The notes under the pieces are model-generated. The model had not been told where the DNA came from, ran no database searches, and saw nothing but the letters and a program-made list of their open reading frames with translations. A DNA stretch of 64,000 nucleotides from Rhizobium etli CFN 42. Its GTDB lineage: Bacteria; Pseudomonadota; Alphaproteobacteria; Rhizobiales; Rhizobiaceae. The translations under genes and the position numbers were made by a program. Numbering within the stretch: position 1 is the stretch's first letter; the number at the start of each line of letters is the position of its first letter. The stretch lies in the NCBI RefSeq assembly GCF_000092045.1, contig NC_007761.1, positions 2,297,001 through 2,361,000 of the forward strand, in the 5' to 3' direction. Positions 1 to 9,124 of this stretch are shown here, piece by piece.

Positions 1-716
1 GCGGCGCCAATATCGGCAACATCTATCGCGCCCTGCTGGCAGCCGGCGGTGGAGCCTTCCACCTTCTGCTGACGCTGCTCTTCATGCTGATCGCGCTGTT
101 CTTCGTCTACCGCGACGGCTTCTCCTTCTCCAAGCAGATCGACATGCTGGGCGAACGCATCCTGCCGAACCGCTGGGAGCGCATTTCCCGCGTCGTTCCG
201 GCAACGATCAGTTCCACCGTCATGGGCATGACGCTGATTGCGATCGGCGAAGGCATTGTGCTCGGCGTGGCATATTGGATTGCCGGTGTGCCGTCGCCGG
301 TAACGCTTGGCGTACTAACGGGCGTGATGGCGCTGATACCGGGCGGCGCGCCGCTCTCCTTCACGCTGGTTTCCGTCTATCTCCTGGCAAGCGGCTCGCA
401 TGCCGCGGGCATCGCCCTCTTCGTCTGGGGTACTGTCGAACTCTTCATCGTCGACAAGACCCTGCGGCCGAAGCTCGTCGGCGGCCCGATCAAGCTGCCC
501 TTCCTGCCGACCTTTTTCGGCCTTATCGGCGGGGTCAAGACAATGGGCTTTCTCGGCCTCTTCATCGGCCCGGTGCTGATGGCGCTGATCGTCGCAATCT
601 GGCGCGAATGGATTCATGAGGCCCGCAATGCCGAGAGCGGCGAGAAGCTCCCGCAGATCGTCATCGACGAACAGGCCCCGCCATCCAAGCCGATCCCCCG
701 CGTTGCGGAAGGCTGA
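1..716 (+). CDS. AI-2E family transporter, C-terminal part
   Basis: The reading frame is open from the window edge (codon phase starts at base 3), so the N-terminus is missing. The visible ~237 residues contain at least four hydrophobic segments, including the long loop-free stretch near FVWGTVELFIVDKTLRPKLV and the final GLIGGVKTMGFLGLFIGPVL block, which are typical of the PF01594 (AI-2E/YdiK/PerM) permease C-terminal half. These are inner-membrane proteins of mostly unproven substrate; export or uptake of autoinducer-2 is shown for only a few members. A charged, proline-rich tail follows the last membrane segment. The family call is firm; the substrate is not. Confidence 0.85.
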   Translation, partial: GANIGNIYRALLAAGGGAFHLLLTLLFMLIALFFVYRDGFSFSKQIDMLGERILPNRWERISRVVPATISSTVMGMTLIAIGEGIVLGVAYWIAGVPSPVTLGVLTGVMALIPGGAPLSFTLVSVYLLASGSHAAGIALFVWGTVELFIVDKTLRPKLVGGPIKLPFLPTFFGLIGGVKTMGFLGLFIGPVLMALIVAIWREWIHEARNAESGEKLPQIVIDEQAPPSKPIPRVAEG

Positions 717-733
717 CCTGCCTTCGCAAACTG

Positions 734-1192
734 CTATCCCAGCCGCTTTTCCATGAACAGGCTGAGCGGATCCGGCAGATAGGTGCCGAAAGCCTCGATC
801 TCCCGATATCCGTATTTGCGGTAGAGGGCGATCGCCTCCGGCTGGTAGATGCCGGTCTCGAGTCGGATCGCCGTCAGCCGCTTTTCCCTCGCGTTCGCCT
901 CCAGCGCATTCATCAACCGGCTCGCGATCCTCAAGCCCCTCGCCTGCGGGTCAACGAACATGCGCTTGATCTCCGCCGTGCCGTTGCCGGCCTCGACCAG
1001 CGCGCAGCATCCGACGATCGCCCCCTCATTGCGGGCGACGAAGAAGCTTACCGAAGGTTTCTCCAGCGAGGAGAGATCGACCATGTGGTTGCTCTCCGCG
1101 GGATAAAGTGACGCTGCATAGGCGTCGGAAAGATCGAGCAGGCGAATGACGCCGTCCTGGCGCGGCGGCTCCTGGGCGATGGTGACGGACAT
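734..1192 (-). CDS. GNAT family N-acetyltransferase
   Basis: A protein of 152 residues with the acetyl-CoA-binding pattern of GNAT enzymes (RGLRIASRLM, followed by an amphipathic helix) and the C-terminal YRKYGYREIEAFG strand-helix typical of the fold. It should transfer an acetyl group from acetyl-CoA to an unknown amine in the cytoplasm. An upstream TTG would add ten residues; I prefer the ATG giving MSVTIAQ because the extension has no family match. It converges with the AI-2E transporter gene, 17 bp away, and probably forms a single-gene unit. The substrate cannot be predicted. Confidence 0.8.
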   Translation of the reverse strand: MSVTIAQEPPRQDGVIRLLDLSDAYAASLYPAESNHMVDLSSLEKPSVSFFVARNEGAIVGCCALVEAGNGTAEIKRMFVDPQARGLRIASRLMNALEANAREKRLTAIRLETGIYQPEAIALYRKYGYREIEAFGTYLPDPLSLFMEKRLG

Positions 1193-1322
1193 GATGGTTT
1201 CCAATGTTTGCGGGAGATGCAAATTTCTGCTGACATGACGAAGAGTTAATGCCTCCGCCTTCTTTCGGTTGGAATTGCACCGTCTAAGGCGCTTTCAGGT
1301 TCAATAGCCAAGGAGGCAGAAT

Positions 1323-1742
1323 ATGCAAGCGGTGCTCATCGCAATGACCATTCTCGGTTGCGACGATTCCGTCAGCCAATGCAACTATGTCGCGACGGTC
1401 GACAAGCGTTGGGAAACCGTTGCCGCTTGCGATGCCGAAGCCGAACGCCGGCTCAAGGCCTATGCCAATGTCAGCTATCCCTCGGTGATCGCCGTGTGCG
1501 AGGCGCCGAAAGCGCTTGCCGCCGCCGAACCGCCGAAACCGGCGCCCTTGCCTGCCACCGCAGCCAACACCGCTCCTGTGGCACCCGAAGAACCAACAGG
1601 CCTCGCCGGCTTTGCTGAAAACATCGCTGGCCAGGTCCGCGCACATCTGCCATCCGGTCGGGACGTCAAGGAGACGCTTTCCAAACCCGTGCATTTCGTA
1701 TCCGCAAGCTATTCCTGGGTGGTGACCCGGCTGAAGGACTAG
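1323..1742 (+). CDS. Conserved hypothetical protein with four cysteines
   Basis: A 139-residue protein preceded by a strong AAGGAGG ribosome binding site, so the start is secure. The first ~60 residues carry four cysteines (13, 20, 36, 59) spaced like two disulfides, followed by a proline/alanine-rich linker and a C-terminal segment with a basic/aromatic patch. The short hydrophobic N-terminus (MQAVLIAMTILG) could be a weak export signal. I do not recognise a named family. Its stop overlaps the stop of the convergent DUF2336 gene by four bases. Confidence 0.6.
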   Translation: MQAVLIAMTILGCDDSVSQCNYVATVDKRWETVAACDAEAERRLKAYANVSYPSVIAVCEAPKALAAAEPPKPAPLPATAANTAPVAPEEPTGLAGFAENIAGQVRAHLPSGRDVKETLSKPVHFVSASYSWVVTRLKD

Positions 1743-2914
1743 GCCGCCGCAAGCGCCGCATAGACACGGGCCGATTGGCGCTGCTCGGCGACATGAAGCT
1801 TTTCCACCATGTCGAGCAGTTCCCCGGCCGCGCCGTGTGCGCCATGGTGATGGCGGAATTTTTCCAGAAGACGGCCGCCGACAGTGCCCAGCATGCTGCC
1901 CGGCGCCTTTCGAACGGCCTCGCGCCACAGAAGCGTCGCCTCGACGAAGATCACGCTGATATCCCTTGGCAGGCCGGCGGATTCATAGAGGGCGCGCACG
2001 GCATGCATGCGCCCGGTTGCCAGGATCGAGCGCACCCTGCGCTCGCTGCACGCTGTCAGATCAACGATTGCAGCTGCGAAGAAGTCCAGCTTGCCGGCGC
2101 AGAGCGCATGCATCAGCAGGGAGGGCGTCAGCCGGCCGTTGAGGCGCAGATGCTCGACAAGGTCCGTTATCTCCCGCGGCGCGATATCACCGGCGATCGA
2201 AACGATGGCTGCCTCGGTCGCCTCTCGGCTGATGCGCTGGAGCCGCTGCAGGCCGATCGCCGCCTGCGCCAGTGGCAGACCGACCAGCGCATTGCTGACA
2301 TGCTGGGTGAGCAGCTGGCGGGCATCGGCAGGAAGATCGCTGCGGTCGAACAGCAGGTTGCGAATATCACAGCAATCGCCAAGCCGCTCGGCGATGCGTT
2401 TCAACGATTGGCTGGAGATGGCCGCGCCGTCGTTTTCGAGCAGGCAGAGCACTTCGTCTTCATCGCCGACCTCCGCGAGTGCAGCCGAGACCGGACGGGT
2501 GACATGGCCTCTGGCCGCGATGAGCATGCGGGTGGCGCCGTTGCCGCGTGCGGCGAGGTCGACAAGATCGGCGTCGCTGAGAAGCGGCGAACAAGTGACG
2601 GCGTGGCAGGCAACCTCTGGCTGGTCCGCGGCAAGCGAAAGGATCAGGCTGCGCGGCGCGTCGGGCGACCAGGCGACCGCCTCGGCCAGCGCCAGCCGCA
2701 CACGCGGCGACGGGTCGTCGAGAAGAAAGGTCATCGCCATCTCGGCTGCCGCCCGCTCATCGCCGCTCATCTCGGATTGCAGATAGGCTCGGCCGAGCGC
2801 GTTCGCGGCCCGGGCCCGATCACCGGTCTTGGCCGTTTCGATCCAACGAAGGAAAGCTTCTACGATCACGCGACGCCCCAGCACTTGAACGCGATTCTCT
2901 CGCGTTTCATTCAA
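1739..2914 (-). CDS. DUF2336 domain-containing protein
   Basis: A 391-residue, alpha-helical protein made of HEAT-like repeats (for example LLDDPSPRVRLALAEAVAWS near residue 90 and LAARGNGATRMLIAARG near 140), matching the DUF2336 family common in Rhizobiales and Caulobacterales. Function is unknown; several members sit near stress or motility regulators, but nothing here says which. No signal peptide or membrane segment is visible, so it is probably cytoplasmic. The gene is monocistronic, converging on the four-cysteine protein and followed upstream by a short AT-rich gap. Confidence 0.75.
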   Translation of the reverse strand: MNETRENRVQVLGRRVIVEAFLRWIETAKTGDRARAANALGRAYLQSEMSGDERAAAEMAMTFLLDDPSPRVRLALAEAVAWSPDAPRSLILSLAADQPEVACHAVTCSPLLSDADLVDLAARGNGATRMLIAARGHVTRPVSAALAEVGDEDEVLCLLENDGAAISSQSLKRIAERLGDCCDIRNLLFDRSDLPADARQLLTQHVSNALVGLPLAQAAIGLQRLQRISREATEAAIVSIAGDIAPREITDLVEHLRLNGRLTPSLLMHALCAGKLDFFAAAIVDLTACSERRVRSILATGRMHAVRALYESAGLPRDISVIFVEATLLWREAVRKAPGSMLGTVGGRLLEKFRHHHGAHGAAGELLDMVEKLHVAEQRQSARVYAALAAA

Positions 2915-2974
2915 TGCTGTGACCGTAGCGACAAAAGGTTTAAGATTGGTTCACCATATTTCTTAAGCCTTTGC

Positions 2975-3592
2975 TCAGGCTTCCGCCTTTGGTGTCTGCG
3001 GCCGGAACATCTCGAAAACATCGCTGCCTTCGCTGTAATCCATGTAGCCCATGCGGGCGACAGGCCGGGCGATCGACATGTCCAGGCGGCCGTCCCTTAC
3101 GATCGCCTCGTCGATATGGATGCCGACCACCTCGCCGAAGACGAGGACGTTTTCAGACGGCGCGCCCGATAGCGTTTTCGGCTCGACGATTTCGGTGACC
3201 CTGCATTCGAGCACGGCATAAGCCTCGCCGACATAGGGCGCGTCGATCAGTTCGGACTGTTTCGGCGTCAGCCCGGCGAAATCGAATTCGCTGTTGCCGT
3301 AGGGCAGCGCCGCCGAGGAGAGATTCATCTTTTCGGCGAGATCGCGGCTGACGAAATTGCAGGTGAAGGCGCCGGTTTCCGCCGCATTGCGCTGGCTGTC
3401 CTTGCGCCCGGCGGAAGAAAACATCACCAGTTTCGGCCGGTCGGCGACGGCGTTGAAGAAGGAATAAGGAGCAAGATTGATCGAACCGTCCCTGCCCTTG
3501 CTGCCGATCCAGCCGATCGGCCGCGGCGACACGATCGCCTTGAAGGGATCATGCGCGAGCCCGTGCCGGTTGCTGTCGGTCGTGTAGAACAT
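2975..3592 (-). CDS. Flavin reductase family protein (FMN-binding split barrel)
   Basis: A 205-residue protein with the N-terminal flavin-reductase signature (IVSPRPIGWIGSKG, then the NLAPYSFFNAVADRPKLVMFS block) that forms the FMN-binding split barrel. Members reduce free FMN or FAD with NAD(P)H or act as FMN-binding oxidoreductases; the exact reaction is not determined by sequence. Its ATG shares one base with the TGA stop of the upstream nitroreductase gene (TGATG), so the two are translationally coupled. The pairing of two flavin enzymes suggests a joint redox role, which is inference. Confidence 0.85.
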   Translation of the reverse strand: MFYTTDSNRHGLAHDPFKAIVSPRPIGWIGSKGRDGSINLAPYSFFNAVADRPKLVMFSSAGRKDSQRNAAETGAFTCNFVSRDLAEKMNLSSAALPYGNSEFDFAGLTPKQSELIDAPYVGEAYAVLECRVTEIVEPKTLSGAPSENVLVFGEVVGIHIDEAIVRDGRLDMSIARPVARMGYMDYSEGSDVFEMFRPQTPKAEA

Positions 3593-4176
3593 CAGTCTTC
3601 TCCGCCGACCCAGGTCACCGTATCGGCAAGCTCCGGCCGCGGCCGTTCGATCGCTGGAAATGTCGTCGAGCCGATATGGATGAAGCCCGCAACCTTCTCG
3701 CCGGGTTCGACGCCGAGCAGCGGATAGGCGCGCTCGTCATAGGCGAACCACTCCGTCAGCCAGTTGGCGACATAGCCATTGGCATTGGCGGCGAGAATGA
3801 CATTGAGGCAAAGCGCGCCCGCCGACATCAGCTGCTCCCATTCCGGGATCTTGATATGCGGCCCCGCCTTGCTGACCACGGCGACAACAACCGGTGCGCG
3901 GGTGAAGCGGGTGCGCTCGACCTGGATCATCTCTTCGGAAAGCTCCGGCTTTGCCTCGATCGCCAGTTTGAGAAGCTCCTCGCCGAGGCGCGCACGCTCA
4001 TCTCCGCGATAGACGATGAAGCGCCAGGGAGCGATCTTGCCGTGATCGGGAACACGCGAAGCAAGCCGCAGGATCTCCTCGATCTCGGCCTTTTCGGGGC
4101 CGGGTTCGCACATCTGGAAAGCGGGGATGGAGCGGCGCACCGCGAGGTAGTCGATCAGCTTGATATCGGATTTCAT
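3592..4176 (-). CDS. Nitroreductase family protein
   Basis: A 194-residue FMN-dependent nitroreductase of the small type. The RRSIPAF segment near residue 15 and the [19 protein letters not shown] segment near 45-65 are the usual phosphate- and flavin-contacting regions, and the C-terminal GFIHIGS strand is also typical. It is predicted to reduce nitro-aromatics or quinones with NAD(P)H in the cytoplasm. A TTG eleven codons upstream is possible; I chose the ATG at MKSDIKL. It overlaps the next gene (flavin reductase) by one base, forming a two-gene operon. Confidence 0.85.
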   Translation of the reverse strand: MKSDIKLIDYLAVRRSIPAFQMCEPGPEKAEIEEILRLASRVPDHGKIAPWRFIVYRGDERARLGEELLKLAIEAKPELSEEMIQVERTRFTRAPVVVAVVSKAGPHIKIPEWEQLMSAGALCLNVILAANANGYVANWLTEWFAYDERAYPLLGVEPGEKVAGFIHIGSTTFPAIERPRPELADTVTWVGGED

Positions 4177-4289
4177 ACGGGAGAAACTTTCATTTTTATG
4201 CTGCTGCAAAGCGTGGGTCTTGAATTTGCCATCGCGTTGGTCTTGAAGTGGCCTTTGCGATTTCAGAAGTCAATCGGTTCACGAAACAG

Positions 4290-5393
4290 ATGTTTGGCAC
4301 TTCGCCTCTTGTACGCACCGGCCTAGCCATCGCGCTGATGGTATTAATGCCTCTCGGCGCCGGTGCGCAGGATGCTTTCAAGGGCTTCAAACAGCTCGAT
4401 TCGACATCGAAGATGCCGAAGCTCAACGCCTTCATTGCGCCCGGCGCCGCGCCCGAAGGAGCTAAGCTGCGCGACATCGAAATGGAAGCCAAGCTGACGG
4501 CCGACGGTACGCCTGTCGAGGATGGGCTTTCCTGGTATGTCTTCAGCCCGATCGCCGGCACCGACGGCAAGCTGCCGCTGATCGCCAGCGCCAAGGGCGG
4601 ACCCGCTGCCTTTCAACTCGCTCCGGGCGATTATTTCGTCAATGTCTCCTTCGGCCGCGCCGGCGTCACAAAGAAGCTGACCGTGCCCGCTGACGGCGAG
4701 GTCGACAAGCAGGTGATGGTCCTCGATGCCGGCGGCCTGCTGCTCAATGCCGTCTCCGGCACCGATGCCCGCATCCGCCCCGACCAGTTGAGTTTCTCGA
4801 TCTATTCCTCGGAAGTTCGCGATGACGGTGAGCGCGGTCTCGTCGTGGCCGATGTCTCGCCGAACACTGTCGTGCGCCTCAATGCCGGCACCTATCACAT
4901 CGTTTCCGAATATGGCAGCGTCAACGCCATCATCCGCGCGGATATACAGGTCGAGGCCGGCAAGCTCACAGAGGCAACAATCCAGCACCGCGCCGCCCAG
5001 ATGACCTTCAAGCTGGTCTCCGAAGCCGGCGGCGAGGCGATCGCCGACACGGCCTGGTCGATCCTGACGGCAGCCGGCGACAGTGTCGGTGAAAGCGTCA
5101 GCGCCTTCCCGACCATGGTCCTCGCCGAAGGCGAATATTCTGCCGTCGCCCGCAACAAAGACAAGATCTATCAGCGCGATTTTACAGTGGTTGCCGGCCG
5201 GAACACCGATGTCGAGGTTCTGATGAAGGACCAGGAGCCGCAGCAGCCCGAGAGCCCGGCGGCCCGCACGGTGCAGCAGGCGCCGGCCGGCACGCCGCCG
5301 CCTCCGGGTGTCCAGCCGGCTCCGGAGGAGCCTCTGCCCTCCTACGACCAGCTCGTGCCGCAGGGCGGTGGCGACGGCGCCAGCCTGAATTGA
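4290..5393 (+). CDS. Secreted conserved hypothetical protein
   Basis: A 367-residue exported protein. An N-terminal signal peptide is clear (hydrophobic GLAIALMVLMPLGAGA, probable cleavage before QDAF). The mature part is built of beta-rich segments that look like repeated carboxypeptidase-regulatory or transthyretin-like sandwiches (the pattern LAPGDYFVNVSFG, LNAGTYHIVSEYG, LAEGEYSAVARNK recurs about every 100 residues), then a proline/glutamine-rich tail. I infer a periplasmic or cell-surface role; no enzyme motif is visible. A GTG 14 codons upstream is an alternative start, but the ATG gives a standard signal peptide. Confidence 0.65.
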   Translation: MFGTSPLVRTGLAIALMVLMPLGAGAQDAFKGFKQLDSTSKMPKLNAFIAPGAAPEGAKLRDIEMEAKLTADGTPVEDGLSWYVFSPIAGTDGKLPLIASAKGGPAAFQLAPGDYFVNVSFGRAGVTKKLTVPADGEVDKQVMVLDAGGLLLNAVSGTDARIRPDQLSFSIYSSEVRDDGERGLVVADVSPNTVVRLNAGTYHIVSEYGSVNAIIRADIQVEAGKLTEATIQHRAAQMTFKLVSEAGGEAIADTAWSILTAAGDSVGESVSAFPTMVLAEGEYSAVARNKDKIYQRDFTVVAGRNTDVEVLMKDQEPQQPESPAARTVQQAPAGTPPPPGVQPAPEEPLPSYDQLVPQGGGDGASLN

Positions 5394-5459
5394 TTCTGCC
5401 GGGCACGTTCTCCGGCGTGCCAGCGATCAAGCCGATCGGCCGGCGCTCGGCAGCGCTGT

Positions 5460-5512
5460 GCGTCTGATCAGACGCGCAAACGACATTTTGGATCAACGCA
5501 TCGGCCGATGCG
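5460..5512. repeat. Two adjacent perfect 16-bp palindromes
   Basis: The gap between the secreted protein and thrS holds GCGTCTGATCAGACGC at 5460-5475 and CGCATCGGCCGATGCG at 5497-5512. Both are exact inverted repeats with no loop, so in DNA they could be protein-binding sites and in RNA they would form weak hairpins. The origin is not known. Confidence 0.5.
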
Positions 5513-5598
5513 CTAGGCGCGGATTTCATTCATTGGCAGGAAGATTGCCAAGTGCAGGCGGGAGGCACATGAGGGGCTGCCCTTCGCGAAAGACACTC

Positions 5599-5624
5599 CG
5601 ACAGCGCCGAAGTCGGCGCTGTCG
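5599..5624. terminator. Bidirectional hairpin between converging genes
   Basis: A 12-bp perfect inverted repeat, CGACAGCGCCGA and TCGGCGCTGTCG, separated by two bases, lies between the secreted protein gene and the thrS stop. It is the obvious end structure for both transcripts, although the flanking T-tracts are short. Confidence 0.6.
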
Positions 5625-5638
5625 TATTCCTGCTATTT

Positions 5639-7645
5639 TCAGGCCGCCTTGGCTTTCTTTGCGTCGGCCTTGCGACGGACGTCGGGCGGCGTCGCCTCGA
5701 GCGCCAAGCTCTCGACGGCCGTGTCGAGTCCCATCGAAACCTGGTCCTGACTGCCAAGGCGACGGATGTTGACCGTGCGATCCTCGGCCTCCTTCCTGCC
5801 GCAGACGATGATGACCGGAACCTTGGTGACCGAGTGCTCGCGGATCTTGTAGTTGATCTTCTCGTTGCGGAAGTCGGTTTCGACGTTGAGACCGGCCTCG
5901 CGTAGCGCCTCGGCTACTTCAAGCCCGTAGGCATCGGCCTCCGAGGTGATCGTCGCGACCACCACCTGCAGCGGCGATACCCAAAGCGGCATATGGCCGG
6001 CGAAGTTCTCGATCAGGATGCCCAGGAAGCGTTCCATCGAGCCGCAGATGGCACGGTGGATCATCACCGGCTGCGTCTTCTCGGAATTGCTGTCGATGTA
6101 GAAGGCGCCAAAGCGTTCCGGCAGGTTGAAGTCGACCTGCGTCGTGCCGCATTGCCATTCCCGGCCAATCGCATCCTTCAGCGTATATTCGAACTTCGGA
6201 CCGTAGAAGGCGCCCTCACCCGGCAGAATGCCGGTCTTGATGCGGCCTTCGGACTGCGCCTCGATCGTCTTCAGCACATCGGTCATGACGGCTTCGGCTC
6301 GATCCCAGAGAGCGTCGGAACCGACGCGCTTTTCCGGACGGGTGGAAAGCTTGACGACGATTTCCTTGAAGCCGAAGTCTTCATAGACCGAGAGGATCAG
6401 GTCGTTGATCTTCAGGCATTCGGCCGCCATCTGCTCGTCCGTGCAGAAGATGTGCGCGTCGTCCTGGGTGAAGCCGCGCACGCGCATCAAGCCATGCAGA
6501 GCGCCCGAAGGCTCGTAACGATGCACCAGCCCGAATTCCGCCAGACGGATCGGCAGCTCGCGATAGGACTTCAGGCCATGCTTGAAGATCTGCACATGCC
6601 CGGGGCAGTTCATCGGCTTCAGCGCGAAGACGCGGTTGTCCGCTTCCTTGTCGTCGGGATGCGTCATCGCATGCGCCGATTTTACGCCGAACATGTTTTC
6701 CTGATACCAGCCCCAGTGACCGGAGGTTTCCCAGAGCGAGGTGTCGAGCACCTGCGGTGCGTTGACTTCTTCATAATCGATGGCAAGCCGGCGGCGCATA
6801 TAGGCGACGAGCGTCTGGAAGATGCGCCAGCCCTTGCCGTGCCAGAAGACAACGCCCGGACCTTCCTCCTGAAAATGGAACAGGTCCATTTCGCGGCCGA
6901 GCTTGCGGTGGTCGCGCTTTTCCGCTTCCGCCAGCATATGCAAATAGTTGTCGAGATCGGCCTGGTCTGCCCATGCCGTGCCGTAGATGCGTGACAGCAT
7001 GGCGTTGTTGCTGTCGCCGCGCCAATAGGCGCCGGCGACCTTCATCAGCTTGAAGGCAGTGCCGACCTGGCCGGTGGAGGCCATATGCGGGCCGCGGCAA
7101 AGGTCGAACCATTCGCCCTGATGATAGATCTTCAGATCCTGGCCTTCCGGGATAGCATCGACGAGTTCGACCTTGTACTGTTCGCCCTTGGCGGCAAAGA
7201 CTTCCTTGGCCTTTTCGCGCGACCAGATCTGCTTTGTGAACGGCGCGTTGCGGGCGATGATTTCCTTCATTTTCTTTTCGATCTTCGGCAGATCGTCGGG
7301 CGTGAAAGGCTCGTTCTTGGCGAAATCGTAATAGAAGCCGTTCTCGATGACGGGACCGATCGTCACCTGAGTGCCGGGCCAAAGCTCCTGCACCGCTTCG
7401 GCCATCACATGCGCAGCGTCATGGCGGATGAGCTCCAGCGCGCGCGGGTCCTTGCGGGTAATGATCTCGATCTTGCCGTCGGTGACAGCATCGGAAAGGT
7501 CGCGCACGCCGCCGTCGATCGCAATGGCGACGGCGCTCTTGGCGAGCGACTTGGAAATGGATTCGGCGACATCCCTGCCGGTTGCGCCAGCCGGGAAGCT
7601 GCGTACGGAACCATCGGGAAATGTCAGGGAAACAGATTGGGACAT
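5639..7645 (-). CDS. thrS: Threonine--tRNA ligase
   Basis: A 668-residue class II aminoacyl-tRNA synthetase that charges tRNA-Thr. Domains in order: TGS domain (about 1-60), the second additional/editing domain with the [11 protein letters not shown] and later HGCRGPH-like zinc/editing residues (here [10 protein letters not shown]), the catalytic core with motif 2 ([17 protein letters not shown]) and motif 3 region ([19 protein letters not shown]), and the anticodon-binding domain at the C-terminus. Length matches the bacterial family. A Shine-Dalgarno AAGGAG precedes the ATG. It appears monocistronic and converges on the secreted protein gene. Confidence 0.97.
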   Translation of the reverse strand: MSQSVSLTFPDGSVRSFPAGATGRDVAESISKSLAKSAVAIAIDGGVRDLSDAVTDGKIEIITRKDPRALELIRHDAAHVMAEAVQELWPGTQVTIGPVIENGFYYDFAKNEPFTPDDLPKIEKKMKEIIARNAPFTKQIWSREKAKEVFAAKGEQYKVELVDAIPEGQDLKIYHQGEWFDLCRGPHMASTGQVGTAFKLMKVAGAYWRGDSNNAMLSRIYGTAWADQADLDNYLHMLAEAEKRDHRKLGREMDLFHFQEEGPGVVFWHGKGWRIFQTLVAYMRRRLAIDYEEVNAPQVLDTSLWETSGHWGWYQENMFGVKSAHAMTHPDDKEADNRVFALKPMNCPGHVQIFKHGLKSYRELPIRLAEFGLVHRYEPSGALHGLMRVRGFTQDDAHIFCTDEQMAAECLKINDLILSVYEDFGFKEIVVKLSTRPEKRVGSDALWDRAEAVMTDVLKTIEAQSEGRIKTGILPGEGAFYGPKFEYTLKDAIGREWQCGTTQVDFNLPERFGAFYIDSNSEKTQPVMIHRAICGSMERFLGILIENFAGHMPLWVSPLQVVVATITSEADAYGLEVAEALREAGLNVETDFRNEKINYKIREHSVTKVPVIIVCGRKEAEDRTVNIRRLGSQDQVSMGLDTAVESLALEATPPDVRRKADAKKAKAA

Positions 7646-7765
7646 CGAAATTCTCCTTGTCCAGTCCCGCCAACGAATGCGGGTGGTTGAAATGGAAGCG
7701 TCATCCCTCGGGATGTGCTGCCGCCTGATACTCAGATTTCCCGCGGGAGTAAAGAAGCAGCCGGC

Positions 7766-8293
7766 TCACATGATCATTTGCGCAAGACCGCAAACGGTGT
7801 TCCAGTTGCGCATCGTTCCGACGCCGAGCCGCTTGGTCGTGAGCGCCGAAAGCAGTTTTGACTGGCTCGGTTTGCTGGCGAAATCGATCCAGAGGTCGCC
7901 GCCGACAACGGCGAGGCGCTGCCCTTCCGCCATCAGCGGTTTCAGCGCCTCCACCTTCTCAGGATCGATCGGCAGGCGCATGACGCGGACGATCACCTGA
8001 TCGCCGCTGCCGTCCCGGAAGGGATTGGTGCCGCAGAGCGCCATCCAGGTGCAGTCGCTGCGCACGATGATATCGACATGTTTGCCGAACTTCTGTTCGA
8101 AACCCTCTTCCAGCGCGACCTCGAGTTCATGCGGCCGCATGTCGTCGGCTTCGAAAACGAGATTGCCTGTCGAAACCAGAGTGCGCGGCTCGCGATAGCC
8201 GAGTTCTATGGCAAGCGCGCGCAGATCTTCCATGATCACCCGGCGACCGGGCGAGAGCACGATGCTGTGCAGGAGGGCGACGAACGTGCTCAT
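7766..8293 (-). CDS. DUF1697 domain-containing protein
   Basis: A 175-residue protein of the DUF1697 family (MSTFVALLHSIVLSPGRRVIMEDLRALAIELG start, GNLVFE and LWIDFASKPSQSKLLS segments). Function is unknown. It overlaps the DUF2267 gene upstream by four bases (ATGA), and is the last gene of the four-gene unit that begins with the IscU-like scaffold. The usual family start contains a glycine-rich RGINVGG motif, which here reads LLHSIVL, so the N-terminus has diverged. Confidence 0.75.
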   Translation of the reverse strand: MSTFVALLHSIVLSPGRRVIMEDLRALAIELGYREPRTLVSTGNLVFEADDMRPHELEVALEEGFEQKFGKHVDIIVRSDCTWMALCGTNPFRDGSGDQVIVRVMRLPIDPEKVEALKPLMAEGQRLAVVGGDLWIDFASKPSQSKLLSALTTKRLGVGTMRNWNTVCGLAQMIM

Positions 8294-8709
8294 GGCCGCC
8301 AGAACTCCTCCGCTCCGTCGGGCAAGGTCTGCAGTACCCTGTCGAATGCCGTTTCGTCGACTTGTTTCCGCACGGCCGCCGCCACGTCGCGAATAGCGGT
8401 GTCGGGCGAGAAATTGTGGTCGCCGCGCAGTGACTGAACTTCTCGAGTCATCGCCCTGCGGTCCTCGAAGGGACGTTTGACCTCATCGGGATCCCAGTCG
8501 GCGACGAAAATCGCCCGCAATACCGGAGGCAGAAGATTGGCAAAGCGGATCGCCTCCTCGATATCAAGCCGCCGGCGAAACGTCTGGAAGACGCCCTGGG
8601 TCACCGTATAGATCGCGTTTCGGCTGTCGATCAGCGTATCGGCGCGAATGTCGTCCAGGTAGGCGTCGAAATCTGCCGATGCACTCCTGTACTCACTGGG
8701 CATCGTCAT
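8290..8709 (-). CDS. DUF2267 domain-containing protein
   Basis: A 139-residue protein matching DUF2267 (segments IYTVTQGVFQTFRRRLDIEEAIRFANLLPPVLRAIFVADWDP). The family is small, helical and of unknown function, often in stress-related neighbourhoods. The longest frame extends 39 codons upstream into yidD, but the ATG giving MTMPSEY has AGAGAGG in front and leaves five bases after the yidD stop, so I place the start there. It is translationally coupled to the DUF1697 gene. Confidence 0.75.
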   Translation of the reverse strand: MTMPSEYRSASADFDAYLDDIRADTLIDSRNAIYTVTQGVFQTFRRRLDIEEAIRFANLLPPVLRAIFVADWDPDEVKRPFEDRRAMTREVQSLRGDHNFSPDTAIRDVAAAVRKQVDETAFDRVLQTLPDGAEEFWRP

Positions 8710-8714
8710 AGTGC

Positions 8715-9119
8715 TCAGCCTCTCTTGCGTCCAAGCGAGAGATACCGCCGCGGTGTCCACCAGCGGAAGCCGTCGCTCAGTATTTCCGGAACCGGGTCGA
8801 GGCCGCTGGTGCCACCCGGACCGCAACGGGCGACGCGAAACAACGTCATCCAGCCCCCGGCCCAGAGACCATGGCGGGCGATCGCCTCGTAACCATATTC
8901 CGAGCAGGTCGGGATATGGCGGCAGGAATTGCCGACAAAGCCGGAAAGCGTCAGCTGATAGAGACGGATGAGCCCCATGCCGAGAAGGCGGTCCGGGGTC
9001 TTGCGAAACGGGCCGGCATAATTGCGGGAGTAGCGCGCAGTCCTTGCGTTCGGTCGTCCCGATGCGGCCGCGCCGCCATCGTCCTCATCGTCAGCCTGCC
9101 GGACGCAGAACTCGCACAT
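8715..9119 (-). CDS. yidD: Membrane protein insertion efficiency factor YidD
   Basis: The core from about residue 45 to 115 carries the YidD signature: IRLYQLTLSGFVGNSCRHIP, then TCSEYGYEAIARHG, and RVARCGPGG. YidD is a small amphipathic inner-membrane-associated protein that helps YidC insert membrane proteins. At 134 residues this copy is longer than the usual ~75-90 because of an N-terminal extension rich in Asp/Gly/Ala/Arg. In many bacteria yidD sits with rpmH, rnpA and yidC; here it is instead five bases after an IscU-like gene, an arrangement typical of Rhizobiales. Confidence 0.93.
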   Translation of the reverse strand: MCEFCVRQADDEDDGGAAASGRPNARTARYSRNYAGPFRKTPDRLLGMGLIRLYQLTLSGFVGNSCRHIPTCSEYGYEAIARHGLWAGGWMTLFRVARCGPGGTSGLDPVPEILSDGFRWWTPRRYLSLGRKRG

Positions 9120-9124
9120 CTCGA

